This document shows positions 42,846 through 54,109 of a stretch of DNA of 64,000 nt, one piece after another. Both the position numbers and the translations under genes were made by a program. The stretch lies in NCBI RefSeq assembly GCF_000299415.1, contig NZ_AMPG01000003.1, forward strand, positions 378,093 to 442,092, read 5' to 3'. Below the pieces are notes generated by a model. It searched no databases, was not told the DNA's origin, and was given only the letters and a program-made list of their open reading frames with translations. Origin of the DNA: Candidatus Microthrix parvicella Bio17-1 (GTDB lineage Bacteria; Actinomycetota; Acidimicrobiia; Acidimicrobiales; Microtrichaceae). Position 1 is the stretch's first letter, and each line of letters begins with the position of its first letter.

Positions 42846-44825
42846 TCAGCGGCGGGCGATGGCAAGCGTGGCGATGTCGCCCATGATCGTGGCCAACTCG
42901 TAGTCCTTCGGCGTATAGACGGCGGTGACGCCGGCTGACAGCAGGTTGGCCTCGTCCTCCGGGGGGATGATGCCCCCGACCACCACCGGCACCTCGACCC
43001 CGTCTTCCTCCAGTAATCGCACCACTTCGGGGACCAGCTCCAGGTGTGAGCCGGACAGGATCGAGAGGCCAACGACCTCCACGTCCTCGTCCCGAGCGGC
43101 AGCGGCAATCTGTTCCGGGGTGAGGCGGATGCCCGCATAGATCACCTCCATGCCGGCGTCGCGTGCGGCCACCGCAATCTGTTCGGCGCCGTTGGAGTGC
43201 CCATCGAGGCCCGGCTTGCCCACGAGCAACCGCACCGGCCCGCCGGGCAGCGCCCGCACGCGTCGGGCGACCGCCGCGAGGCCGTCGTTACCGGGTCCGG
43301 TGCCCGCTGCGGAACCCACCCCCGTGGGTGCACGGTATTCGCCGAACACCTCACGCAGTACGCCGGCCCACTCGCCGGTGGTGCCGCCGGCCTCGGCCAG
43401 GGCGATGGTGGAGGCCATGATGTTCTCGTCGCTGCGGGCAACCCGCTCGAGTTCGCCCAGTGCGGCGTCGACGTGGGACTGGTTGCGCGCCTCACGCCAG
43501 GCTTTGACGTCGGCGATCGTCTCGGCTGCCACGGCGGGATCCACCTTCATGATCGACTCGTTGCCGCCCAGGGGCGATTCGGCGGTTCCGGTGAAACAAT
43601 TGACGCCGACCACCGGAAGGTCTCCGGCTTCGATGCGCCGCATCCGTTCGGTGTGGCTGCGCACCAGGCGGCCCTTCAGCTCGTCGATCGCCTCGAAGGC
43701 ACCGCCAAGGTCCAGCACCTCGTCGAGTTCGGCCTGGGCCTCGTCAACCAGGTTCTTGGTGAGCGCCTCCATCACGTGGCTGCCCTCGAAGAGGTCGTCG
43801 TACTCCAACAGGTCGGTCTCTTGGGCCAGCACCTGCTGGATACGCAGCGACCACTGCTGATCCCACGGACGGGGAAGGCCCAGCGCCTCGTTCCAGGCGG
43901 GCAACTGCAGCGAGCGGGCACGGGCGTTTCGTGACAGCGTCACACCGAGCGCCTCCAGCACGATGCGCTGCACGTTGTTCTCCGGCTGAGCCTCGGTGAG
44001 TCCCAGGCTGTTGACCTGCACGCCATAGCGGAAGCGTCGAGCCTTGGGGTCGGAAACCCCGTAGCGTTCCTCGGTGATGCGATCCCACATCTGGGTGAAC
44101 GCCCGCATCTTCGCTGTCTCCTCGACAAAGCGGATCCCGGCGTTGACGAAGAACGAGATCGAGGCGACCACCTCGGGCAGCCTGTCATCGGAAACCTGGC
44201 CCGATTCGCGGACTGCGTCGAGCACGCCGATGGCGGTGGCCAGCGCATAGGCGATCTCCTGGGTGGGTGTGGCACCCGCCTCCTGCAGGTGGTAGCTGCA
44301 CACGTTCATCGGGTTCCACTTGGGCACGTTGGTGTTGCAGAACGCAAACATGTCCACGATGAGCCGCCGTGAGTGTTCGGGGCCGAAGATGTAGGTGCCC
44401 CGCGACAGGTACTCCTTGACGATGTCGTTCTGGGTGGTGCCTCGCAGTGCGGTCGAATCGACGCCGTTGGCCGAAGCGTTGGCGACATACAGGCCCAGCA
44501 TCCATGCGGCGGGCGCGTTGATCGTCATCGAGGTGTTCATTTCGCCCTGGGGGATGCCCTCCAGCAGCGTGGCCATGTGGCCGAGGTGTGCCACGGGCAC
44601 GCCCACCTTGCCCACCTCGCCGTGGCTGTGGAAGTCGTCGGGGTCGTACCCGGTCTGGGTGGGTAGATCGAAGGCGATCGACAGCCCCGTTTGCCCCTTG
44701 GCCAGGTTGGTGCGGTACAGCTCGTTGGACGCCTTGGCGGTGGAGTGACCCGAATAGGTTCGCATCATCCACGGACGGTCGGGGGCCCGACGTGGGGACG
44801 GGGAGTGCGGCGCTGGGTTGACCAT
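42846..44825 (-). CDS. ecm: Ethylmalonyl-CoA mutase (coenzyme B12-dependent, MeaA/Ecm type)
   Basis: A 659-residue single-chain acyl-CoA mutase. Catalytic barrel: MMRTYSGHSTAKASNELYRT, LSIAFDLPTQTGYDPDD, MNTSMTINAPAAWMLGLYVA, RGTTQNDIVKEYLSRGTYIF, PKWNPMNVCSYHLQEAGATP. The C-terminal B12 domain is LLVGKPGLDGHSNGAEQIAV (GLDGHS; the DxHxxG site with its Co-ligand His), then GLSILSGSHLELVPEVV and VVVGGIIPPED. The TYSGHSTA and FHSHGEVGKVG features separate Ecm from methylmalonyl-CoA mutase. It converts ethylmalonyl-CoA to methylsuccinyl-CoA, the step after Ccr and the epimerase at 23.7-25.5 kb. Confidence 0.93.
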   Translation of the reverse strand: MVNPAPHSPSPRRAPDRPWMMRTYSGHSTAKASNELYRTNLAKGQTGLSIAFDLPTQTGYDPDDFHSHGEVGKVGVPVAHLGHMATLLEGIPQGEMNTSMTINAPAAWMLGLYVANASANGVDSTALRGTTQNDIVKEYLSRGTYIFGPEHSRRLIVDMFAFCNTNVPKWNPMNVCSYHLQEAGATPTQEIAYALATAIGVLDAVRESGQVSDDRLPEVVASISFFVNAGIRFVEETAKMRAFTQMWDRITEERYGVSDPKARRFRYGVQVNSLGLTEAQPENNVQRIVLEALGVTLSRNARARSLQLPAWNEALGLPRPWDQQWSLRIQQVLAQETDLLEYDDLFEGSHVMEALTKNLVDEAQAELDEVLDLGGAFEAIDELKGRLVRSHTERMRRIEAGDLPVVGVNCFTGTAESPLGGNESIMKVDPAVAAETIADVKAWREARNQSHVDAALGELERVARSDENIMASTIALAEAGGTTGEWAGVLREVFGEYRAPTGVGSAAGTGPGNDGLAAVARRVRALPGGPVRLLVGKPGLDGHSNGAEQIAVAARDAGMEVIYAGIRLTPEQIAAAARDEDVEVVGLSILSGSHLELVPEVVRLLEEDGVEVPVVVGGIIPPEDEANLLSAGVTAVYTPKDYELATIMGDIATLAIARR

Positions 44826-44860
44826 GGGGTCATTCTTTCGGTTGAGGCGGCGGGTGTCAC

Positions 44861-44924
44861 GCCCGCCGCGCCCTGCCCGCCGCGCCCTGCCCGCCGCGCC
44901 CTGCCCGGGGCTCCCTGCCCGGCG
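44861..44924. repeat. 14-bp tandem repeat upstream of ecm
   Basis: The unit GCCCGCCGCGCCCT occurs three times exactly (44861, 44875, 44889), then a diverged copy (GCCCGGGGCTCCCT) and a partial fifth. It fills most of the gap between the divergent ecm (start 44825) and the small membrane protein (start 44963), where both promoters must lie. Confidence 0.85.
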
Positions 44925-44962
44925 ATCGGGCGCGGGCCGGGCCGAGCGGCAACAATGGGTCG

Positions 44963-45268
44963 GTGATGATGGGCGCGCTGCTGGCGCAGAACCCCCAGCT
45001 GTTCCTGGGCAAGGACCTGCTTGCCTGGCTGGTGTTGGCCTTCGGCGCGGCGCTGGTGGTGGGTAACGTCGCAGCGTTGGTGCGGCCGCCGGACCATCTG
45101 GGTGGCGGGGCCAAGCCCAGGTCGAAGGGTGGAGCCGTCAGGTCGAAAGGCGGCGCGGGCGCCTCGGGGCCGCGCCCCGACCGTCCCCCGCTCGGGCGCA
45201 GCATCGTCATGATCGTGGTCGGCCTGGTGGCCGCGTTGTGGGGCCTGGCCTCGTTGGTCGGGGGATGA
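44963..45268 (+). CDS. Small two-span membrane protein
   Basis: A 101-residue protein with two hydrophobic segments, DLLAWLVLAFGAALVVGNVA (about 19-38) and SIVMIVVGLVAALWGLASLV (about 80-99), joined by a basic Gly/Lys/Arg loop (RSKGGAVRSKGGAGASG). No family recognised. Its stop overlaps the start of the first ABC ATPase (ATGA), so it belongs to the same transcription unit and may be an accessory membrane component. Confidence 0.65.
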   Translation: MMMGALLAQNPQLFLGKDLLAWLVLAFGAALVVGNVAALVRPPDHLGGGAKPRSKGGAVRSKGGAGASGPRPDRPPLGRSIVMIVVGLVAALWGLASLVGG

Positions 45269-46041
45269 CGGCCGCCGCAACCTCCGCCGCAACCTCGGCC
45301 ACGGGTGGGGCCGGGTCGCACGGACCGGACGCCACCGATGCCGATCATCCGGCCATGGTGAGCACGGGTATCGGGGTCAGCTACGGGGGCGTGCGGGCCA
45401 CCGATGAGGTGTCGCTCACCGTGGGACGGGGCGAGATCGTGGGGCTGATCGGTCCCAACGGTGCAGGCAAAACGACGCTGGTTGACGCCTGGTGTGGATT
45501 CGTTCCCCACGACGGCAGGGTGGAGGTGGCCGGCCGCGACGTCACCGGGTGGCGCCCCCACCGCCGAGCGCGGGCGGGCCTGGCCCGAACGTGGCAGTCG
45601 GTGGAACTGATCGACGACCTGACCATCGCACAGAACCTGTCGGTCGCCGCCCCGCGTGCGTCGACCGACCACATCGAGGCGACGTTGAAGCGGGTGGGTC
45701 TTGGCGGCGAGGGCGGGTCCCAACCGGCCATGCTGTCGTTGGGTCATCGCAAGCTGGCCGGAGTGGCTCGGGCGGTGGTGGCCGACGCGGCCGTCGTGTT
45801 GCTGGATGAACCGGCCGCCGGACTGGATCCGGCTGAGACAACCGCGCTGGCCGACGTGGTGCGATCGCTGGCCGATGACGGGCTGGGCGTTGTGCTGATC
45901 GAGCACGACACCTCGCTGGTGTTCCGGTTGTGTGCCCGGGTGATGGTTCTGGTGGGCGGACGGGTACTCACCGTTGGAGCACCGGACGAGGTTCGCGACG
46001 ATCCGGAAGTGATCGCCGCCTACCTGGGAACACAATCGTGA
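45265..46041 (+). CDS. livG: ABC transporter ATP-binding protein, LivG-like
   Basis: A 258-residue ATPase of the branched-chain amino-acid uptake class. Walker A GLIGPNGAGKTTLVDAWCG (about 67-75), Q-loop ARTWQSVELIDDLTIAQNL, Walker B AVVLLDEPAAGLDP and switch LIEHDTSLVFRLCARVMVLV. The ABC signature is altered to LSLGHRKLAGVARAV instead of LSGGQ. N-terminal 30 residues are an Ala/Thr/Gly-rich extension. It overlaps its neighbours on both sides by 4 bp. No permease or binding protein is in the window. Confidence 0.88.
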   Translation: MTAAATSAATSATGGAGSHGPDATDADHPAMVSTGIGVSYGGVRATDEVSLTVGRGEIVGLIGPNGAGKTTLVDAWCGFVPHDGRVEVAGRDVTGWRPHRRARAGLARTWQSVELIDDLTIAQNLSVAAPRASTDHIEATLKRVGLGGEGGSQPAMLSLGHRKLAGVARAVVADAAVVLLDEPAAGLDPAETTALADVVRSLADDGLGVVLIEHDTSLVFRLCARVMVLVGGRVLTVGAPDEVRDDPEVIAAYLGTQS

Positions 46042-46754
46042 GCGCTGGAGGGGCCGCCGCCGGCGACATTGCGCAGGGCCTCGCAGCCGAGGGCCTGTGC
46101 GCCGGATACGGCGACGCGAAGGTTCTGAGCGACCTTTCCTTGCAGGTGGCGCCGGGCGAAATGGTGGCCGTGCTGGGACGAAACGGCGCCGGTAAGACCA
46201 CGGCGCTGATGGCGATCGCCGGGCTGGTTCCCACCGATTCGGGCACTGTCAGGGTTGGTGGCGCCGACCTGACCAGGGCCTCCCCTGGTGCGCGGGTGGG
46301 GGCGGGCCTCGTGTCGGTGCCCGACGACCGGGGGTTGTTCCCCAGCCTGTCGGTCGCCGAGCACTTCTCGCTGGTTGGATCGTCGGTTGATGAGGCCGCC
46401 GAGACGTTTCCTGCGCTGGCCGGCTTGGCCGGTCGACGGGTGGGGGCGTGTTCCGGCGGCGAGCAGCAACAAGTGGCCGTTGGGTTGGGCATGGTGCGCC
46501 GTCCCAAGGTGCTGATGGTGGACGAACTCTCCATGGGGCTGGCGCCGCAAGTGGCCGCCGAGTTGCTCGCGGGTCTTCGGGCGCTGGCCGATGCCGGCGA
46601 GACGGCGGTGGTTGTGGTCGAGCAGTTTGTCGATGCGGTGTTGGCGGTGGCCGACCGGGGTTTGGTGCTGAGCGAGGGTCGGGTCACGCGCGACGAACCG
46701 GCGGCGGCGTTGTTGGCTGATCGAGGTGCGCTGGAGGCCGCCTACCTGGGCTGA
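46038..46754 (+). CDS. livF: ABC transporter ATP-binding protein, LivF-like
   Basis: A 238-residue ATPase. Walker A LGRNGAGKTTALMAIAGLVP, Q-loop region VGAGLVSVPDDRGLFPSLSV, signature CSGGEQQQVAVGLGMVRRPK, Walker B VLMVDELSMGLAP and switch VVEQFVDAVLAVADRGLVL. The order and the RNGAGKTT/PDDRGLFP features place it as LivF partner of the preceding LivG. Start GTG 46038 overlaps the preceding stop (GTGA). The cargo and permeases are not encoded nearby. Confidence 0.88.
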   Translation: MSAGGAAAGDIAQGLAAEGLCAGYGDAKVLSDLSLQVAPGEMVAVLGRNGAGKTTALMAIAGLVPTDSGTVRVGGADLTRASPGARVGAGLVSVPDDRGLFPSLSVAEHFSLVGSSVDEAAETFPALAGLAGRRVGACSGGEQQQVAVGLGMVRRPKVLMVDELSMGLAPQVAAELLAGLRALADAGETAVVVVEQFVDAVLAVADRGLVLSEGRVTRDEPAAALLADRGALEAAYLG

Positions 46755-46807
46755 GCCGGCCACCTGGGCTGAGCCGAGGAAACCGTCGTCGTCCCGTGCC
46801 GCAGCTC

Positions 46808-47977
46808 TTACGAGCTGGGGACGGTGAGGGTGACCTCAGCGCCGTGCCCCGGGTTGCTCCGCCACTCGGCGCTTCCGCCGACGGCACTGAGGCGCCCGGT
46901 GATCGACTGCGTCATGCCGATGCCTGGAATGGCGGCGGCCACATCGAATCCAGCCCCGTTGTCCTTGATCGAGACGAACACCTCCTCGTCGCCCACCTCC
47001 ACGTACATCGTCACGGTGGTGGCGTCGCCGTGCTTGGCGGCGTTGGTCATCGCCTCGCCCGCCGCCCCCGCCAGCGCAGCGATGATCTCCGGGGGCACGG
47101 GGTCGCTGCTCACCGGTGTCGCCAGGTCGTCGAGGCCCACACCCACCACCTGTACCCGCAGCCGGTGCGTGCGTTCGGCCCGGTGTGCTGCCTGGCGAAG
47201 GGCGGCGCCCAGGGTGAGGTCGGCCTCGTGGGCGGCGTGGTCGCCAAAGAGCCATGACCGCAGGTCGAGCTCCTGGTCTCGTGCCAGTTGCGACAGTTCC
47301 TCATCGGTGCTGCGTCGCTGCACCACCGCCAAGGTTTGCAGCACGCCGTCGTGTAGTTCCCGGGCGATCTCCTCCCGAGCCTCGGCCTGAGCGACCCGTC
47401 GCTCGGCACTTCTCAGGCGCTCCACCACGGCGCCGGCTGCGATGCCCGCCACCAACCACAACGCCACCGTGGAGGCGATCGACAGCGACTGGCCGCCGGC
47501 GGCGGACAACTGCGCAAGCTCTCCCACCACGGCTCGACCCGCTAGCGCCACCGCATTGACCGCCCCCAGCGCCAGCGCGCAGATCAGGCCACCACGACGT
47601 CCCCAGATGATGGCGGCGCCCAGTACCGGCATCAACGGCCAGGCCGATGCGAATCGCTGGCCGACCGACGACTCCCAAACCCATGGGTCGGCCACCAGCA
47701 GGGCGGCGGCCAGCACGGCCTCCATGGCGGTGATCATCCCGGCGGTTCGTTCGGAGAGCGGGGACCGAACCCGGGCGAACTCCCAGCCCGACCACGCCCC
47801 GATCACGGCCAGGCCGCCCCATGCCACCGCCGGGCTGGCGATGCCGTTGCGAGCAACCACCACGACCACAACCATCCATGCGAATACGGCCAGTCGCGCC
47901 AAGGAAAGGCCGCGCAACAGCGATGCCTCCAACTCGGGCAGACGTTCGGTGTGCCCTTGGTCGCCGATCGGGGTCAC
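46808..47977 (-). CDS. Membrane sensor histidine kinase, NarL/DesK-type (HisKA_3)
   Basis: A 389-residue kinase. Four to five hydrophobic segments in residues 25-190 form an integral membrane sensor. The dimerisation/phospho-acceptor block is AREEIARELHDGVLQTLAVV with the His at about 209, and the ATPase domain has GEAMTNAAKHGDATTVTMYV, IKDNGAGFDVAAA and GHGAEVTLTVPSS. This class phosphorylates NarL-type response regulators, but none lies nearby. Its start GTG overlaps the psuG stop (GTGA), so it is cotranscribed with psuG. Confidence 0.88.
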   Translation of the reverse strand: MTPIGDQGHTERLPELEASLLRGLSLARLAVFAWMVVVVVVARNGIASPAVAWGGLAVIGAWSGWEFARVRSPLSERTAGMITAMEAVLAAALLVADPWVWESSVGQRFASAWPLMPVLGAAIIWGRRGGLICALALGAVNAVALAGRAVVGELAQLSAAGGQSLSIASTVALWLVAGIAAGAVVERLRSAERRVAQAEAREEIARELHDGVLQTLAVVQRRSTDEELSQLARDQELDLRSWLFGDHAAHEADLTLGAALRQAAHRAERTHRLRVQVVGVGLDDLATPVSSDPVPPEIIAALAGAAGEAMTNAAKHGDATTVTMYVEVGDEEVFVSIKDNGAGFDVAAAIPGIGMTQSITGRLSAVGGSAEWRSNPGHGAEVTLTVPSS

Positions 47978-48912
47978 CCGTGCTCAGCGCCCGACGCGCC
48001 GGCCAACTCGGCTGCCAGCTCGGCGGCCAGAGTGGCGTTGTGCTCGGCCAGGGCCAGGTTGGCCGGGATGGAGCGCCCGGCGGTGGCCTCGGTGATGGCC
48101 TCCAGCACCCAGGGGGTCACGCCCGGGCCGGTAACCCCCAGCACCCTCGCCGAGGCGAGCGCCTCGTCGATGTGTGGGCGGATCTCCTCGTAGGGGATCT
48201 CTGCATCGGCGGGTATCGGGTTGGCCACCAGCACCCCGCCCCTGTGGCCGAGCGCCCAGGTGGCGGTCACGATGTCCGCCAGTGCGCCCGCATCGTCCAC
48301 CCTGTGGGGCACCCGATGTCCTGAGTCGCGTGAATAGAAGGCCGGAAATGCCTCGGTTTGCCAGCCCAGCACCGGCACTCCCAAGGTGTCGAGACGTTCG
48401 AGGGTGCCCCCCAGGTCGAGAAATGCCTTGGCACCGGCAGAGACACACACCACCGGCTCGGTGGCCAGTGCCCCCAGGTCGGCCGACACGTCGCCGCTGT
48501 TGGCCGCCCCTCGGTGTACGCCGCCGATTCCCCCGGTTGCAAAAACGGTGATTCCGGCCAGGGACGCCAGCCGCAGCGAGGCCGCCACGGTGGTGACCCC
48601 CACGGGCCAGGCGGCTCCGACCGCCACGCCCAGGTCTCGGCTGGAGGTTTTGGCGTCGGCGCCGAGGATGCGGTCATGTTCGTCCGGTCCCAGGCCAACC
48701 CTTGCGACTCCATCGATCACCGCCGTGATGGCGGGCACTGCCCCGCCTGACCGCACAGCATTGAGACATCTGTCCAACGCCTCCTCGTTGTGAGGCGAGG
48801 GCAGGCCCAGCCGAGAGAAGATGGTGGATTCCAGCGCCACCACCGGCCGATGATCGGCCAGCGCGGTTGACACCTCCTCGCTGAGCCGTACCGAGAACAA
48901 ACCTGGGGCCAT
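47974..48912 (-). CDS. psuG: Pseudouridine-5'-phosphate glycosidase
   Basis: A 312-residue PsuG (IndA family), which reversibly splits pseudouridine 5'-phosphate into uracil and ribose 5-phosphate. Typical blocks: VVALESTIFSRLGLPSPHNE, VPAITAVIDGVARVGLG, DAKTSSRDLGVAVG, TTVAASLRLASLAGITVFAT and GGIGGVHRGA, then SAGAKAFLDLGGTLERLDTL and VANPIPADAEIPYEEI. Lys in AKTSSRDL and SAGAK matches family active-site positions. Start ATG 48912; the frame stays open upstream but without the conserved N-terminus. The usual kinase partner PsuK is absent; a histidine kinase follows instead. Confidence 0.92.
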   Translation of the reverse strand: MAPGLFSVRLSEEVSTALADHRPVVALESTIFSRLGLPSPHNEEALDRCLNAVRSGGAVPAITAVIDGVARVGLGPDEHDRILGADAKTSSRDLGVAVGAAWPVGVTTVAASLRLASLAGITVFATGGIGGVHRGAANSGDVSADLGALATEPVVCVSAGAKAFLDLGGTLERLDTLGVPVLGWQTEAFPAFYSRDSGHRVPHRVDDAGALADIVTATWALGHRGGVLVANPIPADAEIPYEEIRPHIDEALASARVLGVTGPGVTPWVLEAITEATAGRSIPANLALAEHNATLAAELAAELAGASGAEHG

Positions 48913-49014
48913 GGCACGAGTGTCCCACGCCGTCCGAGTGGGTATCGCCGGATCGGCACACCTGGTCCGGTAAGGTGCCGAAGCCGGGCGGCGGATCTCC
49001 CTGAAGGGGTGCTC

Positions 49015-49536
49015 ATGCGCGGCAATGGCAGCCAGCCCACAGATCATCGACACACCGGTCAGCCCACCGGTGTCTTCTCCACCGTCGGGGCCGAGCCCCG
49101 CTCCAGTTGGACCACGCCGGGTGCCACGGTGATCCCCAATCCGTCGGTGGATCCCCGCTTGAGGTCGTGGGTGGACCCGGACGTCGTTCCCGGCGTGCTG
49201 GGGCCACCACGCCCAAACCCGACCTCCCACGGGGATGTGGCCATGCCCGGCCCTGTCGAGGCCTCCGCCGACCAGGGGTCTGAGCAGGGCGCGTTGGGAG
49301 TGCTCCACCCACTCGTCCCAGCCACGGTCAATGGGCACGTGGTCGCCGGTCGAACCCATCGGCGGGGACAGACCGGCCTGATGGATTTGAGTCGAGACCC
49401 CCGCGCCCGCCTGGTCGGAGCGCTGGTTCTCGTGGTGCTCCTGGTACTTCTGGTCGGTCGCCTTGGCGACCTGACGTCTTCGGCCGGCGACCTCGGTACC
49501 GCCGCAACAGGGTGGGTTGCAGCAGTGCGCGTCTAA
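49015..49536 (+). CDS. Hypothetical protein with C-terminal membrane segment
   Basis: A 173-residue frame with a low-complexity Pro/Gly/Thr N-terminal two thirds and a single hydrophobic segment LVGALVLVVLLVLLVGRLGD near the C-terminus. AAGGGG lies 8 bases before ATG 49015; GTG 49009 is an alternative. No family is recognised. Divergent from psuG. Coding status rests on start context and frame bias only; the opposite strand is also open through here. Confidence 0.45.
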   Translation: MRGNGSQPTDHRHTGQPTGVFSTVGAEPRSSWTTPGATVIPNPSVDPRLRSWVDPDVVPGVLGPPRPNPTSHGDVAMPGPVEASADQGSEQGALGVLHPLVPATVNGHVVAGRTHRRGQTGLMDLSRDPRARLVGALVLVVLLVLLVGRLGDLTSSAGDLGTAATGWVAAVRV

Positions 49537-49644
49537 CGCTGAGGAAGTCAACAGCGGGTCGCGGGAACGAATCGATGGTGGCTGCGGTTACACTTGGCAT
49601 CACTCGTCTCGGGCCACACGGCCCCCGCATGGAGGCAATCTCTC

Positions 49645-52203
<2,559 letters not shown>

Positions 52204-52332
52204 TCTGCGCGGCAAGTACCAGTGTTGCGTGCTCGGCCCGGCCCCGGTGGGGTCGGGCCGAGGCGCCTTCGTCGCCGCCGTCGGGGCGAAGGGGTCTCTC
52301 GGTGGTTCTGTGGCCGTCTACCCTTCTGGGCT

Positions 52333-53124
52333 GTGAATCCAATCCGTCGCCGCGCGAGAGCGGCCATTTTTGCCCTGCTGGTGCTCGTTGGCCTCTCGGC
52401 CTGCGAGGCGACCGCCCAGGTGGACATCGACGTCAAGGAGAATGGGTCGGGCACGGTGACGGTGGAGGTTGCACTCGACGGGGAGGCGGTTGGGCGGGTC
52501 GGGGGCCTCAAAGCCATCGACACCGGAGACCTGACCGAGGCGGGCTGGGAGGTCGCCGAGCCGATGCTGAAACCAGACGGTCTGGTGCGTCTACGGGCCA
52601 CCAAGGCCTTCGGTTCGCCGAGCGCCTTGCAGCCAACGCTCAATGAGATTGCCGGTCCCGATGGGCCGCTGCAGGAGTTGAACCTGTCGGTGCTCGATCG
52701 GTTTGGGTCCATCGGCTACCGGCTGGACGGGCGGCTGATCACCAAGGGCGATCTGGCCCGGTTCTCCGATGCTCAGGTGGCCGAGGTGCTCGACGGCCTG
52801 CCGCTGGGCCGAACCGACGAGCAACTGGCGGCGGAACTGAAGACCAACCCGGGCAGCCTCACCATCGTGGTTCGGGCGATGCTCCCCGGTGAGTTGGTCG
52901 ACACCACCGGCAAGCAGGAGAAGACACCCACGGTCGACGGTGCGACGGTGAGTTGGAACGCCGACCTCACCGCCGAGTCGGCTGACGTCGACCTGACCAC
53001 CACGTCGGAGGAACGCTCCGGCAACGCCGGCAAGTTCGTGATTGCCGGCGCGGTGCTCATTGGCTTGGCGGGGCTCGTGCTGGCCTACGGCCTCATTGCA
53101 GGTCGTCGGCTGAACCACGGGTAA
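52333..53124 (+). CDS. LppM-like (DUF3153) lipoprotein
   Basis: A 263-residue protein: signal peptide RAAIFALLVLVGLSAC with lipobox Cys at 24, an extracellular domain (VDIDVKENGSGTVTVEVALD, VRLRATKAFGSPSALQPTLN, FGSIGYRLDGRLITKGDLAR) and a C-terminal membrane helix FVIAGAVLIGLAGLVLAYGL plus Arg tail. That layout and the GSGTVTVEV start match actinobacterial LppM, implicated in lipid/lipoglycan trafficking. Start GTG 52333. Confidence 0.82.
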   Translation: MNPIRRRARAAIFALLVLVGLSACEATAQVDIDVKENGSGTVTVEVALDGEAVGRVGGLKAIDTGDLTEAGWEVAEPMLKPDGLVRLRATKAFGSPSALQPTLNEIAGPDGPLQELNLSVLDRFGSIGYRLDGRLITKGDLARFSDAQVAEVLDGLPLGRTDEQLAAELKTNPGSLTIVVRAMLPGELVDTTGKQEKTPTVDGATVSWNADLTAESADVDLTTTSEERSGNAGKFVIAGAVLIGLAGLVLAYGLIAGRRLNHG

Positions 53125-53180
53125 GGCGCCGTGGCGCATCGGCCGGGAACTCGAGGGCCCTGGTCGTCGTCGAAGTAGAT

Positions 53181-54062
53181 ATGGGATTCGAACGGCAATC
53201 ACTGCACCGACACACGGCGGGGCTCGCGCTCGGCATCCTGGTGGCCCTGACAGCCGCTGCCTGTGGGTCCGGTCACGACGTCACCTCCGGCGTTCCTACC
53301 AGCACGGACGGCACCCGGCTCCCGGCCGATCGGGTGGTGTGGCAGGTGGACACCGGCGGAGGGTTGGTGCCTCACGCCTTCGTCGCCAACGACGTGCCCG
53401 AGGTGACCATCTACGGGGACGGAAGGGTGTTTCTCCCCGTCCCCGCTGAGACCGATGGCGGGTCGGCTGGGACGGTGCCGACTGCGGTTCGGTTGGTGCA
53501 GGGGAAGGTGCCACAGACCAAGCTGCGGGACTTCCTCGACGACGTGTCCGCATCCGGGGCACTCGACGAATCGGTCGACTACGGCGATCCTCAGGTCACC
53601 GATCTGCCGAGTACCAACGTCCGTCTTCATGGCGCTGGACAGCCGGCCGAGGTCGACGTCTACGCCCTGATGGCTGACTTCGATACGGGGCTCACCGGCT
53701 CACAGCAGGCGTCGCGTCGCAAGCTCCGGGACCTGATCGAGCACTCGCGCACTCTGACCGGAGCTACCAAGGAGTGGGTGCCCGACCGGGTGGAGGCAAT
53801 CGATCTGGCCGTTCCTGAAGGTGCACCCTCGGGGGACGCTGCCGAGTGGCCGGGGCCCCCGTTCATCGACGTCTTCGGCACGGTCAAGCCTGGCGCAACC
53901 ATCGACGGGCCTCGCTGTGCCGAACTCTCCGGCGACGACGCGGCCAAGGCCTATGCCGCCGCGCTGGATGCGGGTCGGCCCTTCGTCGACGATCGTGGCG
54001 CCGAACTTCAGGTGGTTGTTCGGGCTCTGCTTCCCGGCGAGGTTGCTTGCGAACGGTCGTGA
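53181..54062 (+). CDS. Secreted lipoprotein of unknown function
   Basis: A 293-residue lipoprotein: signal peptide AGLALGILVALTAAAC with lipobox Cys at 28, a Ser/Thr linker, then a globular domain (DRVVWQVDTGGGLVPHAFVA, EVTIYGDGRVFLPVP, LRDFLDDVSASGALDESVDY, TNVRLHGAGQPAEVDVYALM). The pattern resembles periplasmic lipoproteins that measure an input against a threshold, but no family is recognised. A second part near the C-terminus (ELSGDDAAKAYAAALDAGRP) looks like a small helical repeat. The ridA-like gene follows 47 bp later. Confidence 0.75.
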   Translation: MGFERQSLHRHTAGLALGILVALTAAACGSGHDVTSGVPTSTDGTRLPADRVVWQVDTGGGLVPHAFVANDVPEVTIYGDGRVFLPVPAETDGGSAGTVPTAVRLVQGKVPQTKLRDFLDDVSASGALDESVDYGDPQVTDLPSTNVRLHGAGQPAEVDVYALMADFDTGLTGSQQASRRKLRDLIEHSRTLTGATKEWVPDRVEAIDLAVPEGAPSGDAAEWPGPPFIDVFGTVKPGATIDGPRCAELSGDDAAKAYAAALDAGRPFVDDRGAELQVVVRALLPGEVACERS

Positions 54063-54109
54063 GCGACCACGCGCGATCGCCGGGGTTCGGAGGGTGCGAG
54101 GATGAGCCG

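Noticed and set aside
44861-44924. CRISPR array
   Set aside because: The 14-bp units are contiguous with no spacers; it is a simple tandem repeat. No CRISPR array or cas gene was seen in the window.
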